From: Brasenia schreberi
Taxonomy: Eukaryota; Streptophyta; Magnoliopsida; Nymphaeales; Cabombaceae
Reading direction: 5' to 3'
NCBI GenBank assembly: GCA_036023115.1
Contig: JAYKKT010000049.1
Location: 868,001-932,000 of the forward strand
DNA length: 64,000 bases
Positions 34,457 through 46,919 of the stretch are shown piece by piece. The translations under genes and the position numbers were made by a program. How positions within the stretch are numbered: the stretch's first letter is position 1; each line of letters starts with the position of its first letter. The notes below the pieces were generated by a model. It searched no databases, had not been told where the DNA came from, and saw only the letters and a program-made list of their open reading frames with translations.

Positions 34457-35735
34457 TGCATCACAATTTTTAATACAGCATAAAACAATTGATTTCCAAA
34501 GAGTAAGCAAAACTACAACCCGCAATGGGACAAGCTCATTTATTAAGTCCTGTGATGCCGATCCCAAACTCCCAACCAACTAATTTTTACTTTAAGAGAG
34601 CCATTCATTCTTTCTAATCCCACGCGATCAATCAAAATCCTAGGTTGAAACACGCAAAGGGTACCGATCTTTAAAAGCAACATGGTACAAATATCCACAC
34701 AATTATATTTTAAATTTGTTTCTTTTCATATCAATTAGGTCTTATACCCATTCACAAATCATCAACATAACAACGGGTTAGCATTTATCTCTCATACTGC
34801 TTGATACCAGTACATAGAGTAACTCAATATAGAGAGATGTTTCACCTAGTAAGTATTCAGACTACTTACAATTATTTCATCATAATATCATTACAATTTG
34901 TTGGATCAACACTTTCCAACTAAAAATCACTTGTTTCGATCACAAGAAATTAATAAATCAATTACCATCTTAAAGTTCATCAATTGCGAGTCCAACAATA
35001 AACAACATGCTCAAGTCGGAGACAGTATGGCCCCAAAATGGCCAAAATACAAAGTTGGGTGTAATTTGGATCTAAACAAGATTATGATGTGATCTATTTC
35101 TTTAAATTTGATTCGGACTATTAGACAAGATGAGAACCAACCCGATCTGCTTCAGCCAAGCCATCTTAGTGAGATGACATGGGGTTTGACCTGATTTCAT
35201 TGGGACTAAACACCTCGATGAACCAAAAAGCCAGTTCAACAAAAATCCTCAGGTCACCTAGTTTAATACTAGCAGGCAACTACTACCACGACATGCTCTA
35301 TGTTGATCACCAATCTGCTCGCTCATGTCTCCCCTTTGATTTCTAACCATACGCACCACTAGTGGTTGATTATTTTACCACAAAATGAAAGAAAATTTGA
35401 AGGGGGTGGTATACTATAATTCCAATTTCATTGGTAGATTCTGCTACTTTAGGGTTGATTATGCTGTTTATAGTTAGATTTTTGGTTAAGAAAGTGGAGA
35501 GAAAAAAAATGTTGGTTTACCTTGAAAAACTAGCAACCTTGCCGAATTTAGTAGGTCTTTTGGCAAAAAATTCACCAATTGTAGTAGGGCTTTGGTGGAG
35601 CTTGATGAGGGCTGCAAATTTTTTTATAGCACAATAAATAGACCAACGATTACAGTAGTGGAGTCAGCCATAGATGTTGTAGTAGGGTGATTGGTTGGTA
35701 GGTTGTCTTAGAACATTGAAGGCATGTTTATACTT
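34457..35735 (-). repeat. LTR-like repeat B of the chromovirus remnant
   Basis: It begins tgcatcacaattttt and ends near cattgaaggcat. It is diverged from repeat A and about 250 bp shorter. Sequence just to its left (34,200-34,456) belongs to the residual interior and has no counterpart beside repeat A. Confidence 0.55.
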
Positions 35736-36449
35736 CACTATCATCTACCACCATATTCAATTCTTGCACCATTTTCATTCATGTATTAGACGTGATTGCT
35801 TTAAATATACTATGCATATTCATATGGAAAGTGTCGATCATAATCATATTTAAAATGAATAATGATCTTAATTACTAATAGAACTCGTATTTAGAATTTA
35901 TCTAATTAAACAATATGACTTACAAAACTAAGAAGTAAATATGGAATACGAGGGATATCGACTTCATCACCCTCATCGTCATCTTCAACAAAATCAATGT
36001 TGTCCCTTTTACTCTAATATTGTGTCACAATCTCTATAACAATGTTCAAAAGGACATGAAGAACAAACCTTGTCATGTTGTCTTGAAGGTTGACTTGAAG
36101 CACTAATGTAGCCGCATCGACAACAACTAAAATCCGAAAGTCAATCATATGTTAGACATCATCATCTTGAGATGGTCGAACCATCTCTTTTGTTTGCTTC
36201 ATATTACAAACATGTTCTCTATGTACAATCATTTTTGCATGTTTCTATAAGAAACTAATCATGTTCATCCGTTTTCAAATGAAGACACTTCCTCTTCATT
36301 TGTTTCTTCAAAATTAAATTCTTCTTATTGATCTTCCATAGGCATCTTATCCTTTTCCTTGTTTTGCTTTATTTGTTGCTTTGGTGTTCTTGATCTTATA
36401 TATACAATTCTCCCTCGTGATGCTTAGATGCTATATCAATATTTTGCTA

Positions 36450-38503
36450 TGTAAGTGAATCATCACCACCAATGAACTCATTAAGGATATTCATCATGAT
36501 CTTCAATTGATACCAATATGATGGAGTCGAAATTTGTTTCGTTAGCTTTTCTCTCTTTGTGTCTTCTTAGCTTTTCATTATATTGCGCAAAAGGTAAGTC
36601 ATTAAGTTTTTGATGTAATAATCTATTTCGCTTCTGCGTATGAATCTAACATTAAAGAAAGAATTCAAGTAAGTCATTAACTCAATAAAAAGCTTTAATT
36701 TATTACATTATAAATAATAAAATATAATTCTTACCATTTTGAAGGTATATCAGTTGCGTTCACATGGTGTGGCACTACAAGTAAGACTCAAAACTTGTAT
36801 AGCAAAATTTTGCATTTCAGGACATCCATAGTCAAAGGTCATCCACCATTGAGCTATGACAAAAAACATATATAAGCAATAAATTAGTCAAATTTAAAAA
36901 TTCTAAATCATATCTTAATAAAAAAATAAAGCAAAGTTACTTGAATTAATTACCTAGTGCATATGCTTTCCTCGAACTTATACCTAATTCTAGTCCAAAA
37001 CCACTCGAGGCACTTCGATAACTCATAAGTTGACGAGTGATTTGTTCTTGGTCTTCCTTACTTCGTACAAGTATAGATATAACTTAAACATACCACCTTT
37101 AATCTCAACATTAGATTCTATCTCATCATAATCATAATACAACCCTAGATTCAAATATAATACAACAACATACATAAAGAACATTTTTCTCATGGTTCAA
37201 AAATAACCATAGACCTTAGCACAAGTTAAATATAGTAGCAAAATGGGTCACAATTGGTTTATATATGTCTTTTTCTCTAGTAAAATATCTCATCATATGC
37301 AATATTTGTCCATGTCTATACATAAATGTCACTAGTTTCTTTACCCTGTTAAATATGTCTTTTAGTTTATTTATCTCCCCAATATCTTCACGTATCAAAG
37401 GTGTCCAAAACAAATAATTAAATTCAGCCATCAACATTCTACCGATTGCAACATAATTTGATACATTATATATAACCACCTTGACAACATTTTTCTCTTC
37501 AACCTCTAAGATTACTTCTTTTAATAATATATACAATTTATTTGTATACTTCACTTCATTCGATGTATCAATAGACTCAAGAAACACTCTACCTTGAGGA
37601 CAATGCACAAAAAAATTCATTAGTGTTTTCTATTTTCTATCCGTCCATTCATTTGACATAATAGAGTATCCATATGTAGCCCAATTTTTTCTGAATCATT
37701 TGGAAACTTCTTACTCTTCTCACCTCCTCTTCAAATAATGTTTCCCTAACTTCATGGTATGATGGAGCCTTTATTGTAGGACCAAACTGTCCTATATCAT
37801 TAATCATCACTTGAAAGCTGAGGGATCTGATAGCATTAAAAGGAATTCTATTTTGATACATCCACCGACCAATGGATATACATACTCGTTTTCTTTCTTA
37901 TTTCTTATATTGATTTTCTAATATAGCCTATCGCAGTGAGTCCAGTGATGAACGCACAAATAAATCCATGGGCCCTTTCGAAAGAGGTGGTCATGAGCCA
38001 AATGATATAAAGATGGTATACATTGGGCACCTCTCCCTATGTTAGCTTTCATACTAGAAGCTTCTCTTTCATATGAAAATGAAATCTTTTTTGCCTTTTT
38101 GTCGTACCGTACACATAATCATAAATCGCTTTCTTTATTTCTTCTCTTATTTCTTATAAGCTGCCACATTTTCGTTCCTTCCTATTAAATGATCCTTGTA
38201 TCTTGTTATTCCGCTAGTAGAAATATGGTTACATAATGTGCAAAAAACTAACATATTATCCATCTTAGATTTTGTCAAACCCCAATTTCATCTAGGATCC
38301 TTAGAAGTTGAGAGTCTATAGTTGTATGCTAGATTAGAAAACTGAACAACAATTGTACTACTAGTACCGATTCCATTGCTACCACTGCCACTACCACTTG
38401 GTGGACAACAAGCAGCTACACTAGATAAAGTTTTCATACTCGCTATAATAAAAATCAGAATAAATAAAGTATAAAGAAGTAGAAAAATAAATGAAGAGAT
38501 CAA
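36450..38503 (-). pseudogene. hAT transposase, degenerate
   Basis: From the N-terminal side, a BED-type zinc finger region is visible at 38,270-38,080 (FCTLCNHISTSGITRYKDHL). A DUF659-type segment covers 37,860-37,216, including FLESIDTSNEVK, VVKVVIYNVSNYVAIGRMLM and YKPIVTHFATIF. The hAT dimerisation region lies at about 36,860-36,735 (WWMTFDYGCPEMQNFAIQVL then TPCERN). A GTAAG donor at 36,735 suggests the known C-terminal intron, with RNRLLHQKLNDLPFAQYN resuming at about 36,635. Stops occur between domains, so it is not functional. Confidence 0.85.
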
Positions 38504-39135
38504 TATGAATTATGAAACAATAAGAAAGTATAGGATTCGACGGTGATGCAGTTAATCATCTTAAAGCATATGGGAACCCGAGTCTAAATGGCAGTAAGGA
38601 GCTCTCAATAGCAGCTACACCACTGAGAACAACTGCTACTACAATAAGAAATTCTTCTAGGATTGTCACTTCTTCAAGGCACAACCAAGGAGTGCAAGCT
38701 ATTGAAATTGATCAAGTTGCAGAGAGAACCGATAACACAATGGTTGCAGTGGTTTCACGAAAAAGAAGAGAGAGAAGAGAGAAAAAAAGAAAGAGGAGAA
38801 AAAGAGAAAGTGAGAATACCATCGTCCGAGGGAAGGCGGAGGGCGATAAAGGTGGTGGTGGGTCATCGGCATGTGCGTGGTGACGGAGAGAGCAGGAGCA
38901 TAGACGAGAGATCGGAGATGAGATGCGGGAGAGGCACACGCATGAGTTTAGTTTTAGGTTAGATTTAGTTTGGGTCGTCGGGTTGATCCAACGGACCTAG
39001 TGTACGCTAACCATAATATACCGGACTGCTATAGCAGTGTTCGTGCCGCTAATAGCACTGAGGCAGGTCACCCACTAGCCCTAGTCACTATAGCATTTTT
39101 TGGTCTGCTAAAATGCTATAGTGTGGTCGTATAGA
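36450..39135 (-). mobile_element. hAT DNA transposon, 5' end and transposase, 3' end not found
   Basis: The 5' terminal region (39,135-38,560 on the minus strand) carries repeated CTATAGC words and a pyrimidine-rich leader. It matches the start of the element at 44,395 in opposite orientation. Transposase follows toward lower coordinates. The matching 3' terminus seen at 46,260-46,350 was not found to the left, so that end is probably lost at or near the chromovirus remnant. Confidence 0.78.
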
Positions 39136-39974
39136 GCGTTATGTTACTTAGTTTTCAGTAAAAAGGATGGGTTGTTTTCATGTTACTATACTTGCTCACT
39201 GGTTTGTAGACTGAGGCTAATTGCATAGCTGGGAAGAATGTTGTATGACACACACATACATATGTACGTGAGTTTGTGTGTGTGCACATGTCTTTGTGTT
39301 GTGTGTGTAACATACATGCATGTGATTGTATGTATTTGTGTGTGCGTATGTGTGATCCAACATTGTTCCCAGCTATACCATTAGTAATCAATCTAAGCAT
39401 GGTAGCATGAAAGCAAGGCATCTGTTTTATTGAAACAACTCGAAAAGCTGCCTCTTGTTGGAGGTAGAAACAACCACTTTGTGCTTGTGGCATAGCTGGG
39501 AATTGTGCGCTCTCTCTCATACACACATATAATAGAGTGCTCACAATACAAGATTAGGCTAAGTTTAGAATTTTCAGTGGACTCGGACTCTTGTAACTTG
39601 GGTCATTCTTAATGGTCTTTAGTTGAGCAGATGATCTGTGCTGGTTGGAAAGTGCGCATTATGTGTAGCTTCACTGAATATTTAGTACAAGATGCCATAA
39701 TCATGTAGGGTAACACTACTTATGATTCTATTGTATCATATGAAATGGTAAGATGCCCTATTTCTTCATTTAATAAGAAATAGTAATACAGGTACTTAGA
39801 TCGTATCGCATCTTATGGAACTTGGGTGATATGATATTATGTTTGTAACAGTGACTGAAATGTTGATCTTGGTTGACTGAGTTATATGTTCTTGCATATT
39901 TTTAGAATGATAGTTAGCAATTATTCTAGTTGTAAATTTTTTCTAAATATAGTATGCTCTCTCTCTCCATAAAA
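39136..39974. other. Spacer with TG-rich stretch
   Basis: Positions 39,240-39,350 are a broken TG/TACA repeat. No gene or element is recognised in the remainder. Confidence 0.5.
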
Positions 39975-42108
39975 TTTTTAGTTATGGATTTACAAATAAA
40001 AAAATGGACAAAGAAGAAAAGAGTACATCGAGCTATTCGCACTAAATGGTGGAACCTCAAAAGTGAGAAAGAAGATATATTTAAACAGATAGTCCTTCAA
40101 GGAGACGTTTGGAATTATGTTGGTACACCCTGTGATACGTGGAACAATATAGTTATATATATTAGGAAAGTGGAGAAAGATGTTTAGGTGTATCCAAGGG
40201 AGGTGTACCGACACAAAAAGAAGTTTGGTGGTGGAGTGAAGTAGTGCAAAATAAAATCAAGGCAAAGAGGGCATGTTACAAATTATATTATGTTAAGAAA
40301 ACTAATGAAACATTAGAGGCTTATAAGAAAGCAAAGAAGAAAGCAAAAAAGGCAGTTAGTGAAAAAAAAGCTAAAATTTGAGAGGATTTATATAAAAAAC
40401 TCAAGGTGAAAGAGATATTTTTAGGATAACTAGGGCTAGAGATAAGAAAACTAAAGATTTTAATTATGTTAGATGCATCAAAGATGATGATGAAAAAATT
40501 CTAGTGGCAAATGATGATATAAGAAATAGATGAAAAAACTATTTTTATAAGTTTTTTAATGAAAATAAAGATGTTAGTATTATCTTAGGAGAGTTAGCCA
40601 AATCAAAAAAGTATATAAACCACAATTTCTACCTACGTATTCAAATGAATGAAGTGAAAGAGGCTCTTAAACATATGAAGGGTGGTAAATCGGTAGGACC
40701 AAACAATATTCCTATAGAAGTTTGGAAAATACTAGGAGAAATAGGAATCACTTGGCTCACACGACTATTTAATGAAATATGGAAAAACGAAAAGATGCCC
40801 GAAGAATGGAGAGCGAGTACACTTATACCCATATATAAGAACAAGGGAGATATTCAAAATTGTGTGAATTATCGAGGTATTAAGTTAATGAGTCATACTA
40901 TGAAATCGTGAGAAAGAATTATCAAACATAGGAGTATCAAGTACAACAGGAAACCAATTTGGATTCATGCCAGGCAAATCTACTGTGGAAACGATTCACC
41001 TTTTGAGACGTCTTATGGAACATTTTAGAGCAAAAAAGAAAGACCTTTACATGATATTTATTAATTTAAAAAAAGCTTACGATAGGATACTGATGGAGGT
41101 TCTTTGGAAAAAAGAGGTATCACATTGACATACATTAACCTTATAGGAGACATGTACGATGGTGCGAAAACATGTGTGAGGACTCATGAAGGAATGACAT
41201 ACTTCTTTGAAGTTAATATTGGGTTACATCAAGGATCAACTTTAAGTCCATACTTATTCATAATGGTGATTGATGAGTTAACAAAACATATTTAAGATGA
41301 AGTACCTTGGTGTATGTTATTTGCAGATGACATTGTGTTAGTGGAGGAGTCTAAAGAAAAGGTTAATAGAAAATTGGAACTATGGAGAGAAACATTAGAA
41401 AGCAAAGTCCTCCGACTTAGTAAAACAAAGACAAAATATATGGAATGTAAGTTTGATCATTTGGTTACTTCAGAGGACATAGAAATTAAAATTGGCACAC
41501 ATTGCATCCCTCAAAAGAAAAGTTTTAAATACCTAGGGTCAATTTTTCAGAGTGATGGAAGAATTGTTGGAGATGTTATGCATAGAATTAATGCTGGTTA
41601 GTTAAAATGGAGAGGAGCATCAGGTATTCTTTGTGATAAGAAGATACCATTAAAAGTTAAAAGGTAAATATTATAGAGCACCAATTAAGCCTGTCATGTT
41701 TTATGGTTTTAAGTGTTGGGTAGTTAATCATCAACATGTACAAAAGATGTCTGTGACAAAAATGAAGATGTTGAGATGGATGAGTGGTCATACAAGAAAA
41801 GACCATATACATAATGAGGTTATTATAAACAAATTAGGAGTGGCATCAATAGAAGATAAAATTAGAGAATATTGTTTAAGATGGTTTGGACATATAGAAA
41901 GAAGATCAAAAGAAGAACCTCTAAGAATGAAAAACTAAATTTGAAAAGTGTTAAAAGAGGTAGAGGACAACCACAAAAGTGTTGGAAAGAAACAATAAAG
42001 AATGATCTAGCTTATTGTGAGTTAACTGCTAACATGGCACATGATTGGGCTATGGAAACAAAGAATCCATGTAGCCGACCCGTCTAGGAAAGGCTTAGTT
42101 GTTATTGT
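39975..42108 (+). mobile_element. RTE-type LINE, 5'-truncated, with reverse transcriptase
   Basis: The copy begins in the linker after the endonuclease (ttttagttatggatttacaa, also at 13,070) and runs to the 3' tail (aatccatgtagccgacc, cttagttgtt). Reverse transcriptase is spread over several frames. MNEVKEALKHMKGGKSVGPN and RASTLIPIYKNKGDIQN lie at 40,645-40,880, HQGSTLSPYLF at about 41,230 and the catalytic FADD box at about 41,320. The C-terminal RMSG/RWFG region follows (41,780-41,940). Stops and frameshifts show it is dead. This is the most complete LINE 3' half in the window. Confidence 0.9.
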
Positions 42109-42135
42109 ATAGTATGTTGTGCGACTCTTGTGCAG

Positions 42136-42289
42136 GATTGAAGGCTTCATAAGAAATCGTCTGATCTGCAGCCTAACATTGGCAACCATGGAGGCAAATG
42201 CTGATGCAGACGAAGAAGCGCCACTTTTATCTTCATCCTCAAGGCTGTCCCATATCGGCAAAAGTGTGCTTGGGAGCCATGTAGCTTAG
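42136..42289 (+). pseudogene. Candidate terminal coding exon of an unidentified host gene
   Basis: After a pyrimidine/T-rich stretch and CAG acceptor (42,133-42,135) a frame of 51 codons starts with IEGFIRNRLI. It passes through ANADADEEAPLLSSSSRL and ends HVA-stop at 42,287-42,289. EEAPLL fits the acidic-dileucine sorting motif of membrane proteins, which is only suggestive. The opposite strand is also open here, so the direction is not settled. No upstream exon was found. The LINE ends 28 bp before the acceptor. I do not recognise the protein. Confidence 0.3.
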
Positions 42290-42355
42290 AGTCTCTGGTT
42301 GTGTACTCTGTCATTCTCCTCGCCTCATTAATTTTTGTAATTTGTGTGTGTATGT

Positions 42356-42357
<2 letters not shown>

Positions 42358-42409
<52 letters not shown>
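42358..42409. repeat. AG dinucleotide microsatellite
   Basis: About 26 uninterrupted AG units begin 70 bp after the candidate exon. Confidence 0.97.
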
Positions 42410-42412
<3 letters not shown>

Positions 42413-44394
42413 TTATTGAGTCCTGAAACCCGGCATCATCTATGGTCTCTTTCTTTCAAAATCTGGAACTTAGGAACCAAAAATTAAAACCAAGCCTGTC
42501 TCTTCTATAAGTGGTGTGGACGCTTTCCCTCTCGAGACATCGATAAAATTGGAAAGCTTTCTTCCGTACTAGTGGACTGCATGGATTCTTAGTTACCAAT
42601 CGTTCTCTTCAGCACTCTTGAGGATTTTGCCTCTTGTAAAGGGTTATAAGGTGGGTGCTCATTTTGGTGTTCCTTTTGATGCCTGACTCTGTTCCCTTTT
42701 AAAAATCACCTGAACCTCTTCCAGTTTAATCGGGGCTTCAAAATTAGCCTTTCGCTGAGTTGGATTTTCTCATGAGAAAAATGCAGTCCTCATGTGCCTC
42801 AATGCTGTCACATTCTTTTTTCTGAATGGGACCATTTTTGGCAGAAAAGCATACAGTCGCAGTTGATTGGGGCTAAATCCGGTAGGTATATGTAAATCGC
42901 TACAACTGATGGGTATTAAAATGTTATGGAAAATACATAAATAAAACAAGGGCAGGCTCAAATAATTTCTTCACCAATTGGATTCGAGTTACTCAGGACA
43001 TTCCTGGCAACTGTTGTTTATGGTTCTAAAAATAGGGGCAAGTAGGGAGTTTAAACTATTCCTAAACTGATCAAAATCAGTAACTTGCTTTGGTGTTTTT
43101 ACGTTCCTGAATCTAACTGGGGTTTTTGGTGGTTTGTTTTGTTTGGTTGGGTTTGCAAAGTATAAAAGGTTGAGACCAAATCATTATATATATATAACTT
43201 ATATAAGTTCCATGCAATTTTTGTTTCCAATTTTTCACTACCAGAAGAAAATAATGGTGCTATTAAAAGGTGAACAACTTATTTTTTAGTTTATTAAGTT
43301 TATTTGTCATGTTCTATATCATGTATTATATACTGTAAAGTGCCTTATATTCGTATGTTAAAACCTAATGAACCCGGTTTGGAACTCCACCAAATTGTAA
43401 CCAGTGGTGCATTTCGGTTCTGTTTTACAACTTATAATGGTTCCGTTTGGTCGACAATTTTGTTCAAGGTTGAGCCTGGGAAAAAATAAACCTCTCGTTT
43501 AAACACTATTAATAACAAGTAATGGTGCTCAGGGTCATTGGTTTCGATCAGTTCCAAATGCTTTTCCCCTTGATGGTGGAGGTTATTGGTTTCTTTTACA
43601 AGAACCCAAATCAACTTCGATTCGGAAATAAAAAAGTTGCACACAATACTGCATTGGAAATTTGTTTTGCAAGCTATCAATGATGGCCAGTTAGCCTTTC
43701 TCAAACAACGTTTTGTTTCTCATTCCAAGGCTAACCATGCAGTGACTCTAAACGTTGTTTTCCACTGTCCCTGATTTCTAATTTCGAGCTCTTGAGTAAG
43801 GTTATATCTCACCTTCTCGTGCAAGTTCCATGTGAAAAAGTTGATGAGTTGCTCTAGCTTCACTAATTTGGTTCACTGGTAAGCTATCTTGTAAAAATAG
43901 CTCAGAACATGAAGCACCTACTCGTGTCTGATTGTCGCAAAACTCACAAGAATTGTCCCCCCTCCGACCAGCAGCCATGCCATTCTTTAGCAAGTAAATC
44001 CATAATGTCGCCTTTCACAGAAATGTTTGGATACATGCTGAGCCTTTTCACTTCCAAACTTAACTCCGTTATCCTGTACTTGATAAGTAGGTGCATTAAG
44101 TAGCAACTGGCTACTGAAAGCAGAAGAAAAATGATATAAAGTGGCTAGCACCAAGCAGATGTTGGGTCCATCTTAACATAGACAGTTGCTCTAAGGGATG
44201 CCCAAGAAAACTTCTTGTGGAGGATTGGTTAGAGATCAAGCAGGTCGGTAGCTCTGTGGTTTTAATCGGTACTTGGGTGACTGCTCAGCCTTCATTGTAG
44301 AGCTCTAGAATTATCTTATTGGGGCTTGAAATGGTGTGGAATACTGGCCACAGAAAAGTCATTGTGGGAAGCAACACAGTGACAGCAGCTAAGC
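42410..44394. other. Unassigned spacer
   Basis: It has no convincing gene. Positions 43,370-43,620 use the same ggttccg/aaccagt-type words as 10,310-11,120 and may be a decayed inverted-repeat transposon. Confidence 0.4.
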
Positions 44395-46350
44395 AGTTAA
44401 TAGTGTGCTATAGCGTTGGACCAAAAAATACTATAGCGCCCAGTGTTTAGCAGGTGACCCACCTGAAAACTATTAGTAGCACAAACACTGCTATAGCGGT
44501 CCACTATATCATGTTTAGCGTACACTAGGTCGGATTGATCCAATATCTATTGGATCGACTCGACCCAAACTAAATCTAACCTAAAACTAAACCTAGCTCC
44601 ATGAGAACAGTTGCTACCACAATGAGAAGTTCCTCAAGAGCAGCTACACTACTGTGTTCATTGAGACAGAGAAAGGGAAAAAGATAAGAGAAAAAGGGAG
44701 AGAGGGGAGGCCAGAAAGGCGAGAGGGTTCCTTACTGCCATTTGGAGTCATCTTTGTTCCCATCTCCCTCTAGCACACTCATTTCTTACACTATTTAATC
44801 ATATCTTCATATATGTGTAAGTATATTCTTCTATCATGTGGGTCATCAACCTGGTTTTGTCACTCCAGTTTTTACATTTAAAACATATTTGAGTCATGTT
44901 TTTGGTATAAAACATTAAACTCTTTTAGTTGAGAACTCCTACGAGAAATTTCTACAAAAATTGGAGTCCAATCATTGTATTTGAGGTGATAACTTATCAA
45001 ATTTTGGTGTGTTAACCATTTGATTTCTTCATATCAGCAGGCCAACGTTCCTTAATGGGTAAATTATTCGAGTCAGATAATGATTGATTAAGGTTGTTGC
45101 TATGTTGATTTGTGTAGGAAAGATTCAAAAATACTTCTATGTTTCCACGGATGAGTTTGACTCACTACAGCCATGAATTCTGGTAATACTTATTCTAAGA
45201 AATGAGTTGAAGTCAGCAAGTTGTTGCTTATGCAAATGATCTTTGAGGGAGTATGAAGCATTGTTTTACTCATTTTATCGGCTTCAAGACTGTTACACTT
45301 GTAAGCCATTTGAAGATATAAATGCACGTGTAATGATTTCAATACTAAATGTTTTATCATGATAATAAGGTAGTTCTTATTTTTCTGTCCTTTTGCTATT
45401 CTAGATGAGGTGAAGAGGTAGTGCTATTATCCGCAACCCTGGTTTGCACATAAAATAGTTAACAATCAAATAGGAGTTATTGATAACCATTTCTATTGGT
45501 GGCAGAGAACAATGTGCAAAATTACATCATAACAATGTTACAAACAAGCTAAATTCATTTTGTTGGCCAATAGACAAAGAAGGCAAAACAAGAAAAAGGA
45601 TAAGATGCCTATGGTAGATTAAGAAGAAGAATTTAATTTTGAAGAAATATATGAATAAGAAGAGAAACTGTCTTCATCTGAAAATGAATAAACATGATTA
45701 ATTTTTTATAAAATAGTTTTTTGGTTTATCCTAAAAAATTAAGTGTATGTTATAATCACACTTCAATCTTGATGGATGCTATGTTTTGAACTTGTTATTT
45801 GTTAAGTTGTTAGTTGTTATATTTGATGCATGCTAAAGTTGTTTCTTCAAAAGTATTATAAATATTTTGGTCAATTGGTAATTTGGTATATTGGTCCACT
45901 AGTTCACCCTAACATTATTTTATTTTTTTGCAGTTAAGTTTAATTTATTTTATTGCTTAAATTAGATTGGAGTCATGGATCATAGTCACCATACTTGAGC
46001 ATATAAGTATAATATATATTAGTTTTTTAAATTCTTTTGCTTATTTTGTAGAATAATTTGGTTACATTTATGTTTTTTTTCTAATGTAAGTTTAACAATT
46101 CAATATGCATATGCTACATGAAATTTATTGTTTGTCTTCTTAAAATTTGTTTATTTAGTTTGGTTCATATTTATGAAAAAAATGGTTATATGTTTCTTGA
46201 TATTTTTTAGAAATTAGATAATCCATTATATACATAATATTTTTTAATTATAAATAAAAGTATACCGCTAAATTTGTTATATCTCGCCGCTATATCAAGG
46301 TCAACTGCTAACAACCCACAAACTGCTAGGATAACAGTGAAGGTCATCAA
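44395..46350 (+). mobile_element. Internally deleted hAT derivative, same family as the one at 36.5-39.1 kb
   Basis: The left end (44,395-44,740) has repeated CTATAGCG words and is the reverse complement of 38,940-39,130 in long blocks, for example actaaatctaacctaaaact. Positions 45,580-45,690 match the reverse complement of 36,260-36,390 (aaggataagatgcctatgg, then aagaagaatttaattttgaa). These are the two ends of the autonomous copy with most of the transposase between them missing. The right end at about 46,265-46,335 again has CCGCTATATC and an inverted AGCAGTT word shared with the left end. It codes for nothing and would need a transposase made elsewhere. Confidence 0.75.
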
Positions 46351-46834
46351 CAGTAGCCAGGGACAAGAAGGCAGCAATAACTTGGTTAGTAGAATCCGAT
46401 AGTGGCTTCATAGAGACTGGCAAGTATAGTCCCAAGAGAAGAGAACTATTGTGCGTACTAAAAAGAGCCTACAGGATCCGAAGTTTGCTTAGAGAACGGA
46501 AAATTACCTGCTCAATTAATCGCATTGAAGAAAGATCACTGTGAAGTTGCGCAATGATGATTTGTTCTGATGAACTTGGACATGTGGCTGTGTATCCAAA
46601 CCAAAAAAAGAAATTGCGCATAATCGTTTTCCTTTCTCGCTTGTGATGAACGGATTCATATCTTCTGATTCAAGTGTTAAACCATAAATTCCATGGATCT
46701 TAAGACGGGATTTTTTATGAGTTTAAGCATGAGCCGAACTCATGTGAAGCCACTATTATGGTGTAAAAGATCGGAAGGTGAAAAGGGGATCTGGAAAAGA
46801 GGCATTATCTGATGTAGGATAGTTTGTAAAGAAG

Positions 46835-46916
46835 CGTCGACAGCAGGGTTCGAACCTGCGCGGGCGAAGCCCAACAGATTTCAAGTCTGTCTCCTTAACC
46901 ACTCGGACATATCGAG
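46835..46916 (-). tRNA. tRNA-Ser (anticodon UGA)
   Basis: The minus strand folds as a class II tRNA of 82 nt. It has the D arm GAGTGGTTAAGGAGA, anticodon stem CAGAC/ATCTG around loop TTGAAA with anticodon TGA, the long variable arm TGGGCTTCGCCCGC, and the T arm GCAGGTTCGAACCCTGC, which contains box B. No intron is present and CCA is not encoded, as expected in the nucleus. The acceptor stem pairs CTCGATA with TGTCGAC, so position 1 is C opposite C and does not pair. A T to G wobble pair occurs at position 6. The 3' flank has only a run of three T, which is weak for pol III termination. It is likely a real gene or a very recent pseudogene. Confidence 0.9.
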
Positions 46917-46919
46917 AGT

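Larger units (their letters stand above)
32040..35735 (-). mobile_element. Collapsed chromovirus (Ty3/gypsy) remnant
   Basis: Two diverged direct repeats (32,040-33,572 and 34,457-35,735) flank 0.9 kb that includes the end of a chromodomain on the minus strand. The arrangement is LTR, residual pol end, LTR, with nearly all of gag-pol lost. Similarity between the repeats is clear in several blocks: catcacaattttaatac near the left ends, gaccaatcttt, gtcatagt-type AT stretches, gggactaa, and aaaactagcaa near the right ends. Confidence 0.6.
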
